From NCBI GenBank assembly GCA_903881505.1, contig CAIRTM010000022.1, forward strand, positions 52,653-116,652: a stretch of DNA of 64,000 bases, written 5' to 3'. The notes under the pieces are model-generated. The model was not told where the DNA came from, ran no database searches, and saw only the letters and a list, made by a program, of their open reading frames with translations. This stretch comes from an uncultured delta proteobacterium (GTDB taxonomy: Bacteria > Desulfobacterota > WTBG01 > CAIYCZ01 > CAIRTM01). Position numbers and translations under genes: made by a program. Shown here one piece after another: positions 17,588 through 25,675 of the stretch; position 1 is the first letter of the stretch, and each line of letters begins with the position of its first letter.

Positions 17588-18414
17588 TTGAGTCCGGCCG
17601 TAACAGCCCAGACTTCCAGGAACAAGGCTTCGACGGTTTAGCCAGCACCTCTCCGGCATGTTCAACGCGGCTCCATCATGTCTGCATGCAGTGACATCGC
17701 CGGGTAATACCCATGGCGCATTGTCATATATGAGTGGTGCGCGACGATACGCTTCAAAAAATTTTTACATAGATTGTCGAACTGTTCGCTCTATAAAAAT
17801 ATCGGCATCCGCAGGCAAATAAAAAATGAAAAAAATATAATGTTTTGATTTCGCCAGTTGGCAGCCGGGGATTTTTAAGAGCGGCTGTTATCGGGGAAGT
17901 GGGAAGTATGTATGTTCTGTGGGCTGCACCTGCTTCATTGTTGCAATCAAAAAGAAACAGGGCGGACGTATAGGGATGCGCCGCCCGGGGCGAAGAAGTG
18001 TCAAAAATAAAACAAATCCGCCACCTTTTCTAGTCGCGAAGCGGAAGTGATGCTTCCAGCAGGTGTGTTGTTTCCGCAGGAAATTATTCTCCGAACCCGC
18101 GCTTCGCTTGGCAGGATAAGGGTTCTGCTTGACAGGGCATGCGACGTCGAAGTAACTATAGCGCATACTGCATGTTTTGACGTGCCGGAGGGGCAGACCG
18201 CATGCGGAGTAGGGGTAGGGGGCGTCCATTAATAAAAACAATTGAAGCGTTTTTCGATAGGTCGGTCTGCTGGAAGTGCTAAAGATCAGAGGACAGGCGG
18301 CACATGTATTTTGAGAAGTAATCCTCTGCTGCTCAGCGCCCCTGCGGGAGAAAAGATTTGGAATGCATACTTCGCGCAGAGACGCAGTTGCGCGGGGATA
18401 GAAGAAATCAAGAA
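17588..18414. other. Gene-poor interval with local RNA-like structure
   Basis: About 830 bases without a convincing gene. It holds a perfect 6-bp GC hairpin with a 15-base loop (GGGCGG 17960-17965, CCGCCC 17981-17986), a small GGAAG/CTTCC hairpin near 18041-18055, AT-rich tracts near 17750-17860, and a candidate promoter at 18129-18158. The 185-codon minus ORF across 17888-18445 has composition unlike coding sequence of this genome (Cys/His/Arg/Phe-rich, no ribosome site). A structured RNA or decayed gene is possible, but I cannot identify either. Confidence 0.5.
18129..18158 (+). promoter_or_regulatory. Candidate promoter upstream of membrane-protein gene
   Basis: A consensus TTGACA (18129-18134) is followed after 18 bases by TAACTA (18153-18158). 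If used, it would give a ~250-base leader before the ATG at 18415. The -10 match is moderate, so this is tentative. Confidence 0.35.
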
Positions 18415-19803
18415 ATGGCAAAAAACAACCGCTGGATTTCAGCAACGCTGGGCGTCGGCAGTGTATCAGGCGTTCTCACCCTCCTGTATTTCCTTAATTT
18501 TGATTCGTTGTTTGATTCCATGCAGGGCTTTTATGTAAGCAACGGTGATTTCAGGCAGCAGTTTGTAAATGCCCGGATCATGGGATATCGATGGGTATTA
18601 CTGCTTTTTACAACGGCAGTTTTCGTGTGGTGTTTGAGCATCTGCTTCAGGAAACCGCTCAATGCCGGGTTCCACCGGTTGTATCTGTTCCTTGGAAACC
18701 GCGGGCGGGCCGCTCTGTATGCCGTGACTGTTGTGCTGCTCGCGGCCGGATGCCTCTTTTTTTCACAGCGGGAATGGGTGCGCTACCAGCGCCCCTGCTG
18801 GGATAATTACTGCAGATATGCTGAATTGATGTCTGAAGCGTTTTTCTCAGGCAATCCGGCATCCAAAGACGCCCTGCTTGCATTCATGCAAAGCGATTAT
18901 CATGCAAATTCACCCTTCGTACCGGCCATTGTTTCAGTGATGCACGTTTTTACGGGCGTGAATATCGTGTTCGCCTATCGCGCTGCCTGCGGCATGGCCT
19001 CACTTGCGGCCGTCCTGATCACGTTCTTTTTCCTGGTTCCGCGTTTTGCAATTCAGAAATTCCTGTTGCTGCCCATGCTCGTTTTAATCGGATCAAACAT
19101 GGCGTTTGCACGGTCATCAATTTTTCCGCAGACCGATCCATTCATACTTCTGTGGATAACCGCATTAATGGCATGCGCACTGGGCTGGATTGATAAACCC
19201 CGTTTGGGAAACAGCGCAGGGTGCTGCCTGTTGCTTGTCTCGGGACTGTTCATAAAACTGTCTTTCCTGCCGGCGCTGGTTCTCCTTCCCCTGTGGCGCT
19301 TTCTTCAAACGTGCCTGGCCCAGGGGCGGCTGTTCCCGGACAAACACTCATTCCCCGTGCGTACGCTTATTGTGTGGGCGCTGATATTCATTATCCTGCC
19401 CCTTTTCGCCTTCTGGCTTTTCCAGTATACATACGGCCTGACATCCAATTATAAAAGTGAATTGCGGCACATGGTTACCGAAGATTCACTGTTCGTATTA
19501 CAGGCCGTCAGTTTCCTGAAAGTAGGATTGCCGTTCCTTATGTTGATCGGCATGGGATGGAAAAGACTTCAGCAGCAGGATTATTTACTGCTTTCGTGGG
19601 TTATCGTCTATGTGGCCAGTTTATGGCTTGCAGGTACGTCGGGATATGTGCGGTTCTATCTCTCGCTCCTGCCGCCTCTGGCCTTGCTTGCGGCGCGCGG
19701 ATTGTCTCACATCAGGGAATCGATGGGCCCGTTTCCCATGTGGAGCTATGTTGCTGCGTGGACATGTCTCCATTACGCTACGCTGGCATTGAATGCTGAT
19801 TAG
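18415..19803 (+). CDS. Polytopic membrane protein, GT-C glycosyltransferase-like
   Basis: About 462 residues from the ATG at 18415 (MAKNNRWISATLGVG); the track's TTG start 57 bases earlier has no support. Many hydrophobic helices span the protein (for example FLNFDSLFDS after the first, VVLLAAGCLFF, FLLLPMLVLIGSNMAFA, LLVSGLFIKLSFLPALVLLPLW, LIVWALIFIILPLFAFWLF, FYLSLLPPLALLAARGL). The overall pattern of large luminal loops between ten or so helices resembles GT39/ArnT-type GT-C enzymes, which use polyprenyl-phosphate sugars. No diagnostic acidic motif is certain, so function is inferred only from topology. It stands alone between gene-poor stretches. Confidence 0.7.
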   Translation: MAKNNRWISATLGVGSVSGVLTLLYFLNFDSLFDSMQGFYVSNGDFRQQFVNARIMGYRWVLLLFTTAVFVWCLSICFRKPLNAGFHRLYLFLGNRGRAALYAVTVVLLAAGCLFFSQREWVRYQRPCWDNYCRYAELMSEAFFSGNPASKDALLAFMQSDYHANSPFVPAIVSVMHVFTGVNIVFAYRAACGMASLAAVLITFFFLVPRFAIQKFLLLPMLVLIGSNMAFARSSIFPQTDPFILLWITALMACALGWIDKPRLGNSAGCCLLLVSGLFIKLSFLPALVLLPLWRFLQTCLAQGRLFPDKHSFPVRTLIVWALIFIILPLFAFWLFQYTYGLTSNYKSELRHMVTEDSLFVLQAVSFLKVGLPFLMLIGMGWKRLQQQDYLLLSWVIVYVASLWLAGTSGYVRFYLSLLPPLALLAARGLSHIRESMGPFPMWSYVAAWTCLHYATLALNAD

Positions 19804-20101
19804 TGAGATGGTGCAAAGCAGGCCTGGCTTTGAGTGGGAGCCGGGGCTGGGCCACGATTTTTAAGATAACCTTACGATATACCCGAATAAAATTTTTAAA
19901 ATTGCCTGATTGAGGGGGTTGGAGCGCTCTTTTCAGGGCGGAAAAGTACGGTTTAAGCAATATGGGTGCTGTGTCGGTCTGGACGTCCATAGGCAGGTTG
20001 GGCGCCGTGGAAGGGCGGGGGCGGGACGCCCTTAAAGAAGTAGATAACTGCTGCTTCTCGAGGTCTGCAAAATTGAAAGGCCCTGGCCATGTAAGCCCTT
20101 C
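19804..20101. other. Intergenic stretch after membrane-protein gene
   Basis: 298 bases between convergent genes. It contains a 7-bp perfect inverted repeat AAGGGCG/CGCCCTT (20011-20033) with a GC-rich loop but no T-run on either strand, and an AT-rich patch around 19860-19905. No gene, tRNA or clear terminator was seen. Confidence 0.5.
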
Positions 20102-21013
20102 TTAGCCGATCGCGACCATGCGCTCGACCGCCCTGCGCGCTTTTGCGGCGATGTCTGCGGGCACGCGCACTTCGGGCTGCATGCGCTCCAGCGACCACAT
20201 GATTTTTTCCAGCGTTATCTTTTTCATATTGGGGCACAGGGCGTGCCGGCTTGCCGGGTAAAATGTCTTGCCGGGATTGTCCCTGCGCAGGCTGTACATG
20301 ACGCCGTCCTCGGTAGCAATGATGAACTCGGCCGCTGAGCTGTTTTTCGCGCTGTTCAGGATGCCGGTCGTTGAGAGCACTTCATCGGCCAGGTCAAGCA
20401 CCGCTGCCGGGCACTCGGGGTGGGCGAGCACGACTGCCCCGGGGTGTGCGTTCTTTTGCGCCTGCACGTCTTCGGGTAAAATCTTTGCATGCGTCGGGCA
20501 GTAGCCCTGCCAGGTGATAAAGGTGCGCCCGGTTTTGCGGCTGACCCAGTGCGCGAGATATTTGTCCGGTATAAAAATAATCTCCTGATCTCGTGGTAGT
20601 GATTCCACGACCTTGAGCGCATTGGAGGATGTGCAGCAGATGTCGGTTTCGGCCTTGACCTCAGCCGAGGTGTTGACATAGGCCAGCACGAGCGCGCCGG
20701 GGTGCTGCCGCTTGAGCTCTCGCACGTCTTCGGCCGTGATCATGTCAGCCATGGGGCAGCCGGCCTGGGGGTCGGGCAGCAGGATCGTTTTTTCAGGGGC
20801 GAGGATCGAGGCCGACTCGGCCATGAAATGCACGCCGCAGAACACGATGACGTCCGCATCGACTGTGGCCGCGATGCGGCTCAGGCCGAGAGAATCGCCG
20901 GTATGGTCGGCAATGGCCTGCACCTCGTCGCGCTGGTAATTGTGAGCCAGGATAACTGCCCGGCGTTCTTTTTTAAGTGTGTTTATTCTTTCAATGATTG
21001 CCTGGTCGTTCAT
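20102..21013 (-). CDS. nadA: Quinolinate synthase A
   Basis: Condenses iminoaspartate with dihydroxyacetone phosphate to quinolinate, the first ring of NAD, using an oxygen-sensitive [4Fe-4S] cluster. The 303 residues match NadA length. The three cluster cysteines are C86 (DPQAGCPMAD), C172 (GYCPTHAKI) and C260 (RHALCPNMKKI). AHNYQRDEVQAIAD, YVNTSAEVKAETDICCTSSNA and LAHPECP are diagnostic. No nadB or nadC is present nearby. It is the last gene of the long sulfur/Fe-S operon, 31 bases after bioB, so NAD synthesis is tied to the same transcript. Confidence 0.96.
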   Translation of the reverse strand: MNDQAIIERINTLKKERRAVILAHNYQRDEVQAIADHTGDSLGLSRIAATVDADVIVFCGVHFMAESASILAPEKTILLPDPQAGCPMADMITAEDVRELKRQHPGALVLAYVNTSAEVKAETDICCTSSNALKVVESLPRDQEIIFIPDKYLAHWVSRKTGRTFITWQGYCPTHAKILPEDVQAQKNAHPGAVVLAHPECPAAVLDLADEVLSTTGILNSAKNSSAAEFIIATEDGVMYSLRRDNPGKTFYPASRHALCPNMKKITLEKIMWSLERMQPEVRVPADIAAKARRAVERMVAIG

Positions 21014-21044
21014 GATGCAAAATCCTTCGTGAATAGCAGTATCG

Positions 21045-22043
21045 TTACAGTGTCAGTTCAAGCCCGAGTTCTTTGATCAGGTTCATATCGTCTTCGGGGC
21101 TGCGGCCTTTGACGGTCAGCAGGTCGCCGACGATCATGGCATTTGCGCCGGCCCTGAAGATCAGGTGCTGCTCATCGCCGAACACTTCAAGCCGTCCGCC
21201 GCCGATGAGAATATCCTTGCAGGGCATGAGAAAGCGCGCAAGTGCGATGATCCTGATCGCATCCCACCGGGGCATGCACGCGAGGCCGGCAAGGGGTGTG
21301 CCTTCAATCGGCACGAGAAAGTTGAGCGGCACGGCGTCAGGGTCAAGGGCGCGGATTTCTTCCAGCACGTCCACGCGGTCGGCATTGTTTTCGCCAAGGC
21401 CGAAGATTGCGCCGACGCAGACTTCAAGTCCGGCAGCTTCGGCCTTGCGTATTGTTGCGATCCGCTCTTCGTATGTGTGCGTCGTGCAGACGCTGGGGAA
21501 ATAGGCGCGCGATGCCTCGAGGTTGTGATGAAAGCGCTTGAGGCCGGCAGCTTTCAGGCGCTTGAAATCCGCGCTGCTCACAAAACCGAGCGAGGCGCAG
21601 GGACGCTGCTTCAATCCGCGCTTTTGGAACCCCTCGATCGCCTCGCATACGGTAGTAATTTCAGCGCCTGTCATACCCCTTCCGGCTGTCACAATGCCGC
21701 AGCGAAGGCTGTGATGCTCTTCGCGCGCAGCCCGATTGAGCATTTCTTCAGGAGCCATGAGCGGGTAGTTCGTAACCGCGGTGGCGTGCCGGGCCGACTG
21801 GGCGCAAAAGCTGCAGTTCTCGCTGCAGCGCCCGCTTTTCGCGTTGATGATGGAGCAGGTGGTAACGCGGTTGCCGATGCAATCACGGCGCAGCGCATCG
21901 GCTGCATGCAATACATCTTCAGAGCATTCAGGCGGAAGTTCGAGCAGACGCAGCGCGTCCTCGCGGCTGATCGCCGCGCCGTCAAAGGCTTTTCGTGCAA
22001 GGCCTGCAAGCCATGCAGCAGTGTCCGGAAGGGCTTCAGGCAT
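21045..22043 (-). CDS. bioB: Biotin synthase
   Basis: Radical SAM enzyme that inserts sulfur into dethiobiotin. From the ATG at 22043 it has 332 residues; the track's 45-codon extension lacks family resemblance and runs into mnmA. A GGAG site lies upstream of this ATG. The radical SAM motif is GRCSENCSFC (C73, C77, C80), preceded by NRVTTCSIINAKSG. The substrate-binding HNLEASRAYFPSVCTTHTYEERIATIRKA and GLGEN segments are typical; the C in SVCTTH and Cys residues around RCGIVTAGRG fit the auxiliary [2Fe-2S] cluster set. It overlaps the end of mnmA by 8 bases, indicating translational coupling, and precedes nadA. Confidence 0.95.
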   Translation of the reverse strand: MPEALPDTAAWLAGLARKAFDGAAISREDALRLLELPPECSEDVLHAADALRRDCIGNRVTTCSIINAKSGRCSENCSFCAQSARHATAVTNYPLMAPEEMLNRAAREEHHSLRCGIVTAGRGMTGAEITTVCEAIEGFQKRGLKQRPCASLGFVSSADFKRLKAAGLKRFHHNLEASRAYFPSVCTTHTYEERIATIRKAEAAGLEVCVGAIFGLGENNADRVDVLEEIRALDPDAVPLNFLVPIEGTPLAGLACMPRWDAIRIIALARFLMPCKDILIGGGRLEVFGDEQHLIFRAGANAMIVGDLLTVKGRSPEDDMNLIKELGLELTL

Positions 22044-23157
22044 GTAAGGACTCCTGCTCTGCTGTATGTATGGGTTTTTCAATGACCGCCCCGCCAAGCA
22101 CGATATCGCCGTCGTAAAAAACAACGGCCTGCCCCGGGGTGACCGAGAGCTGCGGCTGCTCGAACGCAATTGCAACACTGTCGCTGTCGCAGGAAGTAAC
22201 AGTTGCCGGGGCCGGGCTGTGGTTGTGGCGGATGCGTGCCTGCACCGCCCGCCCGGCGCTCAGCGCATCGGTTGAGAGCAGGTGCAGGCCGGCTGCATGC
22301 AGTCCGCTTGAATACAGGGCGGCTTTCGGGCCGATAATAATGGCGTTGCGGGCTGCGTCTATGCCGGTCACATAGAGCGGCTCGGAGTGCGCGATGCCGA
22401 TGCCGCGCCGCTGGCCGATGGTGTAGTGGATGATGCCGCGATGCGTTCCAAGGCGGCGGCCGCTTGCGTCAATAACCGGGCCGGGCCTGATATCGGATTC
22501 GTTAAACAGATCGCCGTAGGCGCCGCCCTCGATGAAGTCCTGGCTTTCAGGCCGCCGGCTTACCGGCAGCTGAAGCTCTTCCGCGCGTGCGCGTACGTCG
22601 CCTTTACTCATATCGCCGAGCGGAAACAGGAGGCTCCCAAGCAGTGACGGGGGCAGGGCGTATAAAAAATAGGACTGGTCTTTTTTTGCATCCCGTGCCT
22701 TTTTAAGCACGCAGCGTCCATGCTCATCGCGGGAGACGCGCACATAATGGCCGGTGGCGAAAAAGTCGAAGGCGATGCCGGCAGCACGCGCTTTTTCAAG
22801 CAGGAATCCGAACTTGAGCATCGGATTGCAGCGCGTACAGGGGTTGGGCGTGCGTCCCGTCAGGTATTCGTTCGTGAAATGGCTCAGCACATGTTCGCGG
22901 TATTCGGCGTGCAGGTCGATCACGTGCAGAGGTATCCCAAGATGCGCGGCGACAGAGGCGGTCACCTCGATATCTTCTTCTTCACCGGGTCCGTAGCAGG
23001 CATGGCCGCGGGATGCAATGCAGGTAAGCTCACCGCCGTAGATTTTCATGGTGAGGCCGATCACCTGATAGCCCTGCTCCCTGAGCAGGGCGGCTGCAAG
23101 CGAGGAATCGACTCCGCCGCTCATGCCGACGGCAACTGTTGTTTTGTCGTTTTTCAT
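22036..23157 (-). CDS. mnmA: tRNA-specific 2-thiouridylase
   Basis: Installs the 2-thio group on U34 of tRNA-Lys, Glu and Gln using persulfide sulfur and ATP. The PP-loop is GMSGGVDSS at residues 13-21. The catalytic cysteine pair is suggested by NPCTRCNPMLKF and by a second Cys in the CIASRGHACYGPGEEEDIE stretch. C-terminal beta-barrel segments are YTIGQRRGIGI and FEQPQLSVTPGQAVVFYDGD. Length (373) is normal. It lies 20 bases after the MoeB/HesA-like gene and overlaps bioB. Its sulfur normally comes from a cysteine desulfurase such as IscS; none is encoded here. Confidence 0.95.
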   Translation of the reverse strand: MKNDKTTVAVGMSGGVDSSLAAALLREQGYQVIGLTMKIYGGELTCIASRGHACYGPGEEEDIEVTASVAAHLGIPLHVIDLHAEYREHVLSHFTNEYLTGRTPNPCTRCNPMLKFGFLLEKARAAGIAFDFFATGHYVRVSRDEHGRCVLKKARDAKKDQSYFLYALPPSLLGSLLFPLGDMSKGDVRARAEELQLPVSRRPESQDFIEGGAYGDLFNESDIRPGPVIDASGRRLGTHRGIIHYTIGQRRGIGIAHSEPLYVTGIDAARNAIIIGPKAALYSSGLHAAGLHLLSTDALSAGRAVQARIRHNHSPAPATVTSCDSDSVAIAFEQPQLSVTPGQAVVFYDGDIVLGGAVIEKPIHTAEQESLHA

Positions 23158-23177
23158 GGATGCTTACGGGTTATCCG

Positions 23178-23924
23178 TTATTTGCACGCGGCATCGCCAC
23201 CGCAGACCGGGCATTCGGGTGACCTGCAAATGGGTATTTTCTGGAAATCAGCCCGGGCGCCGTCCCACATGAGCAGGCTACCATACAGCGGCGAGCCGAG
23301 CCCGAGCAGGAGTTTGATAGCCTCGGTCGCCTGGAGCAGACCGATTACGCCCGGCGCGACGCCCGCAACGGGGAAAAGCCCGTGCGGTATTTTCGGCGGC
23401 AAAATGCACGCAAGGCAGGGCGTGTGCGGCGTGTGAAATACACTGATCTGGCCGCTGAGACCTTGAATGGCGCCGTGCACGAGCGCAATGCCGCGGCTGA
23501 CCGCATAGCGGTTCAGAACATGCCTGGTTTCGAGATTGTCAAGACAGTCTACGATCATGGCTGCATCACTGGCAAGGCCGGCGATGCTCTCATCGGTGAT
23601 GATTTCCGGCAGCGCGATGACGTTAACGTTCGGGTTGATGCGCGCAAGGGTTTGACGGGCGCTCAGGGCCTTATTCATGCCGATGCGGGCATCGTCATGC
23701 AGGATCTGGCGATTCAGGTTTGATATCTCAGTCTCGCCGCAGTCGCAGATCCGCAGGGTTCCGATTCCGGCAGAAGCAAGGTACATGCTCACCGGAGAGC
23801 CCAGGCCGCCGGCGCCGGCAATGAAGACGGTTGCGGCGCGCAGGCGTTCCTGGCCGGCGATATCCCAGCCTTCGATCATGATCTGGCGGTTGTAGCGTTC
23901 GATTTCTTCAGGTGTCAAGGGCAT
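23178..23924 (-). CDS. MoeB/ThiF/HesA-family E1-like adenylyltransferase
   Basis: Activates the C-terminal glycine of a ubiquitin-like sulfur carrier by adenylation. From the ATG at 23924 (MPLTPEEIERYNRQIM), supported by GGAAGGATG upstream, it has 248 residues. The nucleotide motif is FIAGAGGLGSPVSMYLASAGIG, followed by DxxxxSNLNRQ (ETEISNLNRQILH). Two CxxC pairs (PCLAC and CPVC near the end) form the expected structural zinc site. Whether the partner is MoaD, ThiS or another carrier cannot be told: a separate ThiF exists at 33.7 kb, so this paralogue may serve molybdopterin or the sulfide-assimilation genes it follows. The distance to the siroheme-reductase gene is 26 bases. Confidence 0.88.
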   Translation of the reverse strand: MPLTPEEIERYNRQIMIEGWDIAGQERLRAATVFIAGAGGLGSPVSMYLASAGIGTLRICDCGETEISNLNRQILHDDARIGMNKALSARQTLARINPNVNVIALPEIITDESIAGLASDAAMIVDCLDNLETRHVLNRYAVSRGIALVHGAIQGLSGQISVFHTPHTPCLACILPPKIPHGLFPVAGVAPGVIGLLQATEAIKLLLGLGSPLYGSLLMWDGARADFQKIPICRSPECPVCGGDAACK

Positions 23925-23950
23925 GTAATCATCCTTCCGGCCTGCGAAGT

Positions 23951-25675
23951 TCATGGCGTTCGCGCAGGCATGGTGCGAATGAACGCGGCGATGTCTTCTG
24001 TCGGCACAAACGCACTGGCGGTTTTGCCGCAGCCGGGTTCAATGCCCATACGGCCGCCGGTCAGTATCTGGAAGCCTTCACGGATTTTCCCGTCCGGGCC
24101 GCGCTTCAGGCGGCCGCTCAGGCCTATGGGTGCTATTGTAGCATGCGAGCAGCCGTTCGGACATCCTGAAATGCGGATCGGGGCCGCAAAGTTGGCGGGC
24201 AGGTGCGCGCGCAGCAAATGCTCGGCTGCGTGCGTGTCGACGATCGCATGCGCGCAGAACGCTGTACCGGGACAGGATACAATATCAACACCTTCCAGCA
24301 GGGGTTTCAGCGCAGGGTTCGTACGCACGGCTGCGAGAACCGCAACGGTATCTGCGGCAAAGATGGAAATGCGGTGGTGGTTTTGAATACGCGCGCAGGC
24401 CTGTGACTGTGTGAGTGTCTCCGCAAGCGCGTCGGCCTGATCAGGGTCCAGAAGTCCGCAGGGAACATTCAGTTCGCAGGCGCGCTGCATGCCTGATGCC
24501 GAGAGTGCAAGCGGCGGTCCCGGCGGGAGCTGCGCTGCGCAGGAATCATATTCCTTTCTGAAAAGCGCGAGAAACGCCTCGTCGCCCAGTTCCTGCCTGA
24601 CATGGCGGAGCCGGGCCTTATGCCTGTTTGTCCGATTGCCCCGGGTGTGGAAGATGCGCAGGGCCGCCAGCGCAAGCGCGGGGATATCTTCGGGCCTGAC
24701 GCGGACAGCAAGCACGATCCCGGTTTCAGGACGGGCGCCAAGAGATCCCGCACCAATGAGCGTGACGGATACCTGAGCGTCGCGTACCTGCGCGACAAAC
24801 CCGAGATCATTGATATAGGGCTGTGCGCAGCCGCGAGCGCAGCCAGAAAAGCTGATTTTGAATTTCCGCGGCAGGCTGTAGACGCCTTTGAACGCCTCAA
24901 GCGTTTGCCTGACTGCGTCGGCAGCAGCGCTGAAGTCGACGCTTTCCGGGCACAGTCCGTTGCCGGGACAGAGCGTGATATTGCGCAGGGTGTCGCCGCA
25001 GGCGCCAAGGCCGGTGAAGCCGGATGCGGCCAGGTCGCGCTGCAGTTCAGGCAGGCGCTCAGAGGTGATATTGTGAAATTCAATGCACTGGCGTGTTGTC
25101 AGAAGCAGCGGCGTACCGCGGGTGTGCGCGCGCGCAAGGCCGGCAAGAGTCTGCCAGCCGCGGGCATCAAGCGCGCCGCCCTGAATTTTTATTCTTTGCA
25201 TCCACAGGCCTTTCCGGCGCTGGGCATAGACGCCGCTGAGCCTCAGCAGGCGGGTATCAGCGTACGCTGCCGCACAGGGAAATGCCGGTTCAGGATGCGC
25301 GGATGTATCTTCATTTGGAGCCGTCAATGCCTGTTCGGGGGCGTTCATCCCGCCGGGCATTACCCGGTTGGGGATGGAGCACTGGTTGATCAGTCTGCCC
25401 TGTGAATCGTGCATTTTCCAGACGATGTGATCTGGCCTGATGCGGGCTGAGAGGCGGTGGTGCGCTTCCGAAATCTGAAAGGGGAGTTCGATACTGAGCG
25501 CCTCTTTCGGGCAGGCCTTGACACAGGCAAAACAGTCCCAGCACTCGGCAGGCTCTCTCAGGCAGGCCTTGCCGCTGGTGCGGTAGAAAAGATCGCCGGG
25601 ACAGATCTCTTCGCAGAAACCCTCGGTGCGTTTGCCGCAGCCGTTGCAGCTTTCAAGGTCGATGCGTACGGTCAT
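23951..25675 (-). CDS. AprB-like ferredoxin fused to siroheme sulfite/nitrite reductase-like protein
   Basis: 574 residues. Residues 1-60 carry eight cysteines for two [4Fe-4S] clusters (C10, C13, C21, C25; C45, C48, C51, C55), with spacing like APS reductase subunit B. From about 140 comes a ferredoxin-like half-domain (GLWMQRIKIQGG, LLTTRQCIEFHNI, GACGDTLRNITLCPG). The siroheme/[4Fe-4S] motif CX5C...CX3C is complete twice: C236/C242 with C279/C283 (SGCARGC), and C468/C474 with C505/C509 (SGCPNGC). The likely role is six-electron reduction of sulfite to sulfide with electrons via its own ferredoxin head. It abuts the AprA-like gene directly (stop and ATG adjacent), implying a joint APS-to-sulfide unit. 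A nitrite or CobG-like role is less likely in this context. Confidence 0.82.
   Translation of the reverse strand: MTVRIDLESCNGCGKRTEGFCEEICPGDLFYRTSGKACLREPAECWDCFACVKACPKEALSIELPFQISEAHHRLSARIRPDHIVWKMHDSQGRLINQCSIPNRVMPGGMNAPEQALTAPNEDTSAHPEPAFPCAAAYADTRLLRLSGVYAQRRKGLWMQRIKIQGGALDARGWQTLAGLARAHTRGTPLLLTTRQCIEFHNITSERLPELQRDLAASGFTGLGACGDTLRNITLCPGNGLCPESVDFSAAADAVRQTLEAFKGVYSLPRKFKISFSGCARGCAQPYINDLGFVAQVRDAQVSVTLIGAGSLGARPETGIVLAVRVRPEDIPALALAALRIFHTRGNRTNRHKARLRHVRQELGDEAFLALFRKEYDSCAAQLPPGPPLALSASGMQRACELNVPCGLLDPDQADALAETLTQSQACARIQNHHRISIFAADTVAVLAAVRTNPALKPLLEGVDIVSCPGTAFCAHAIVDTHAAEHLLRAHLPANFAAPIRISGCPNGCSHATIAPIGLSGRLKRGPDGKIREGFQILTGGRMGIEPGCGKTASAFVPTEDIAAFIRTMPARTP

Noticed and set aside
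17888-18445. 185-codon minus-strand ORF in the gene-poor interval
   Set aside because: Cys/His/Arg/Phe-rich low-likelihood composition, no ribosome site and overlap with the membrane-protein start; treated as non-coding.
23178-23924. Assignment of the MoeB/HesA-like gene as a second ThiF
   Set aside because: It has the MoeB-type double CxxC zinc site and lies apart from the thi genes; the partner carrier is left open.
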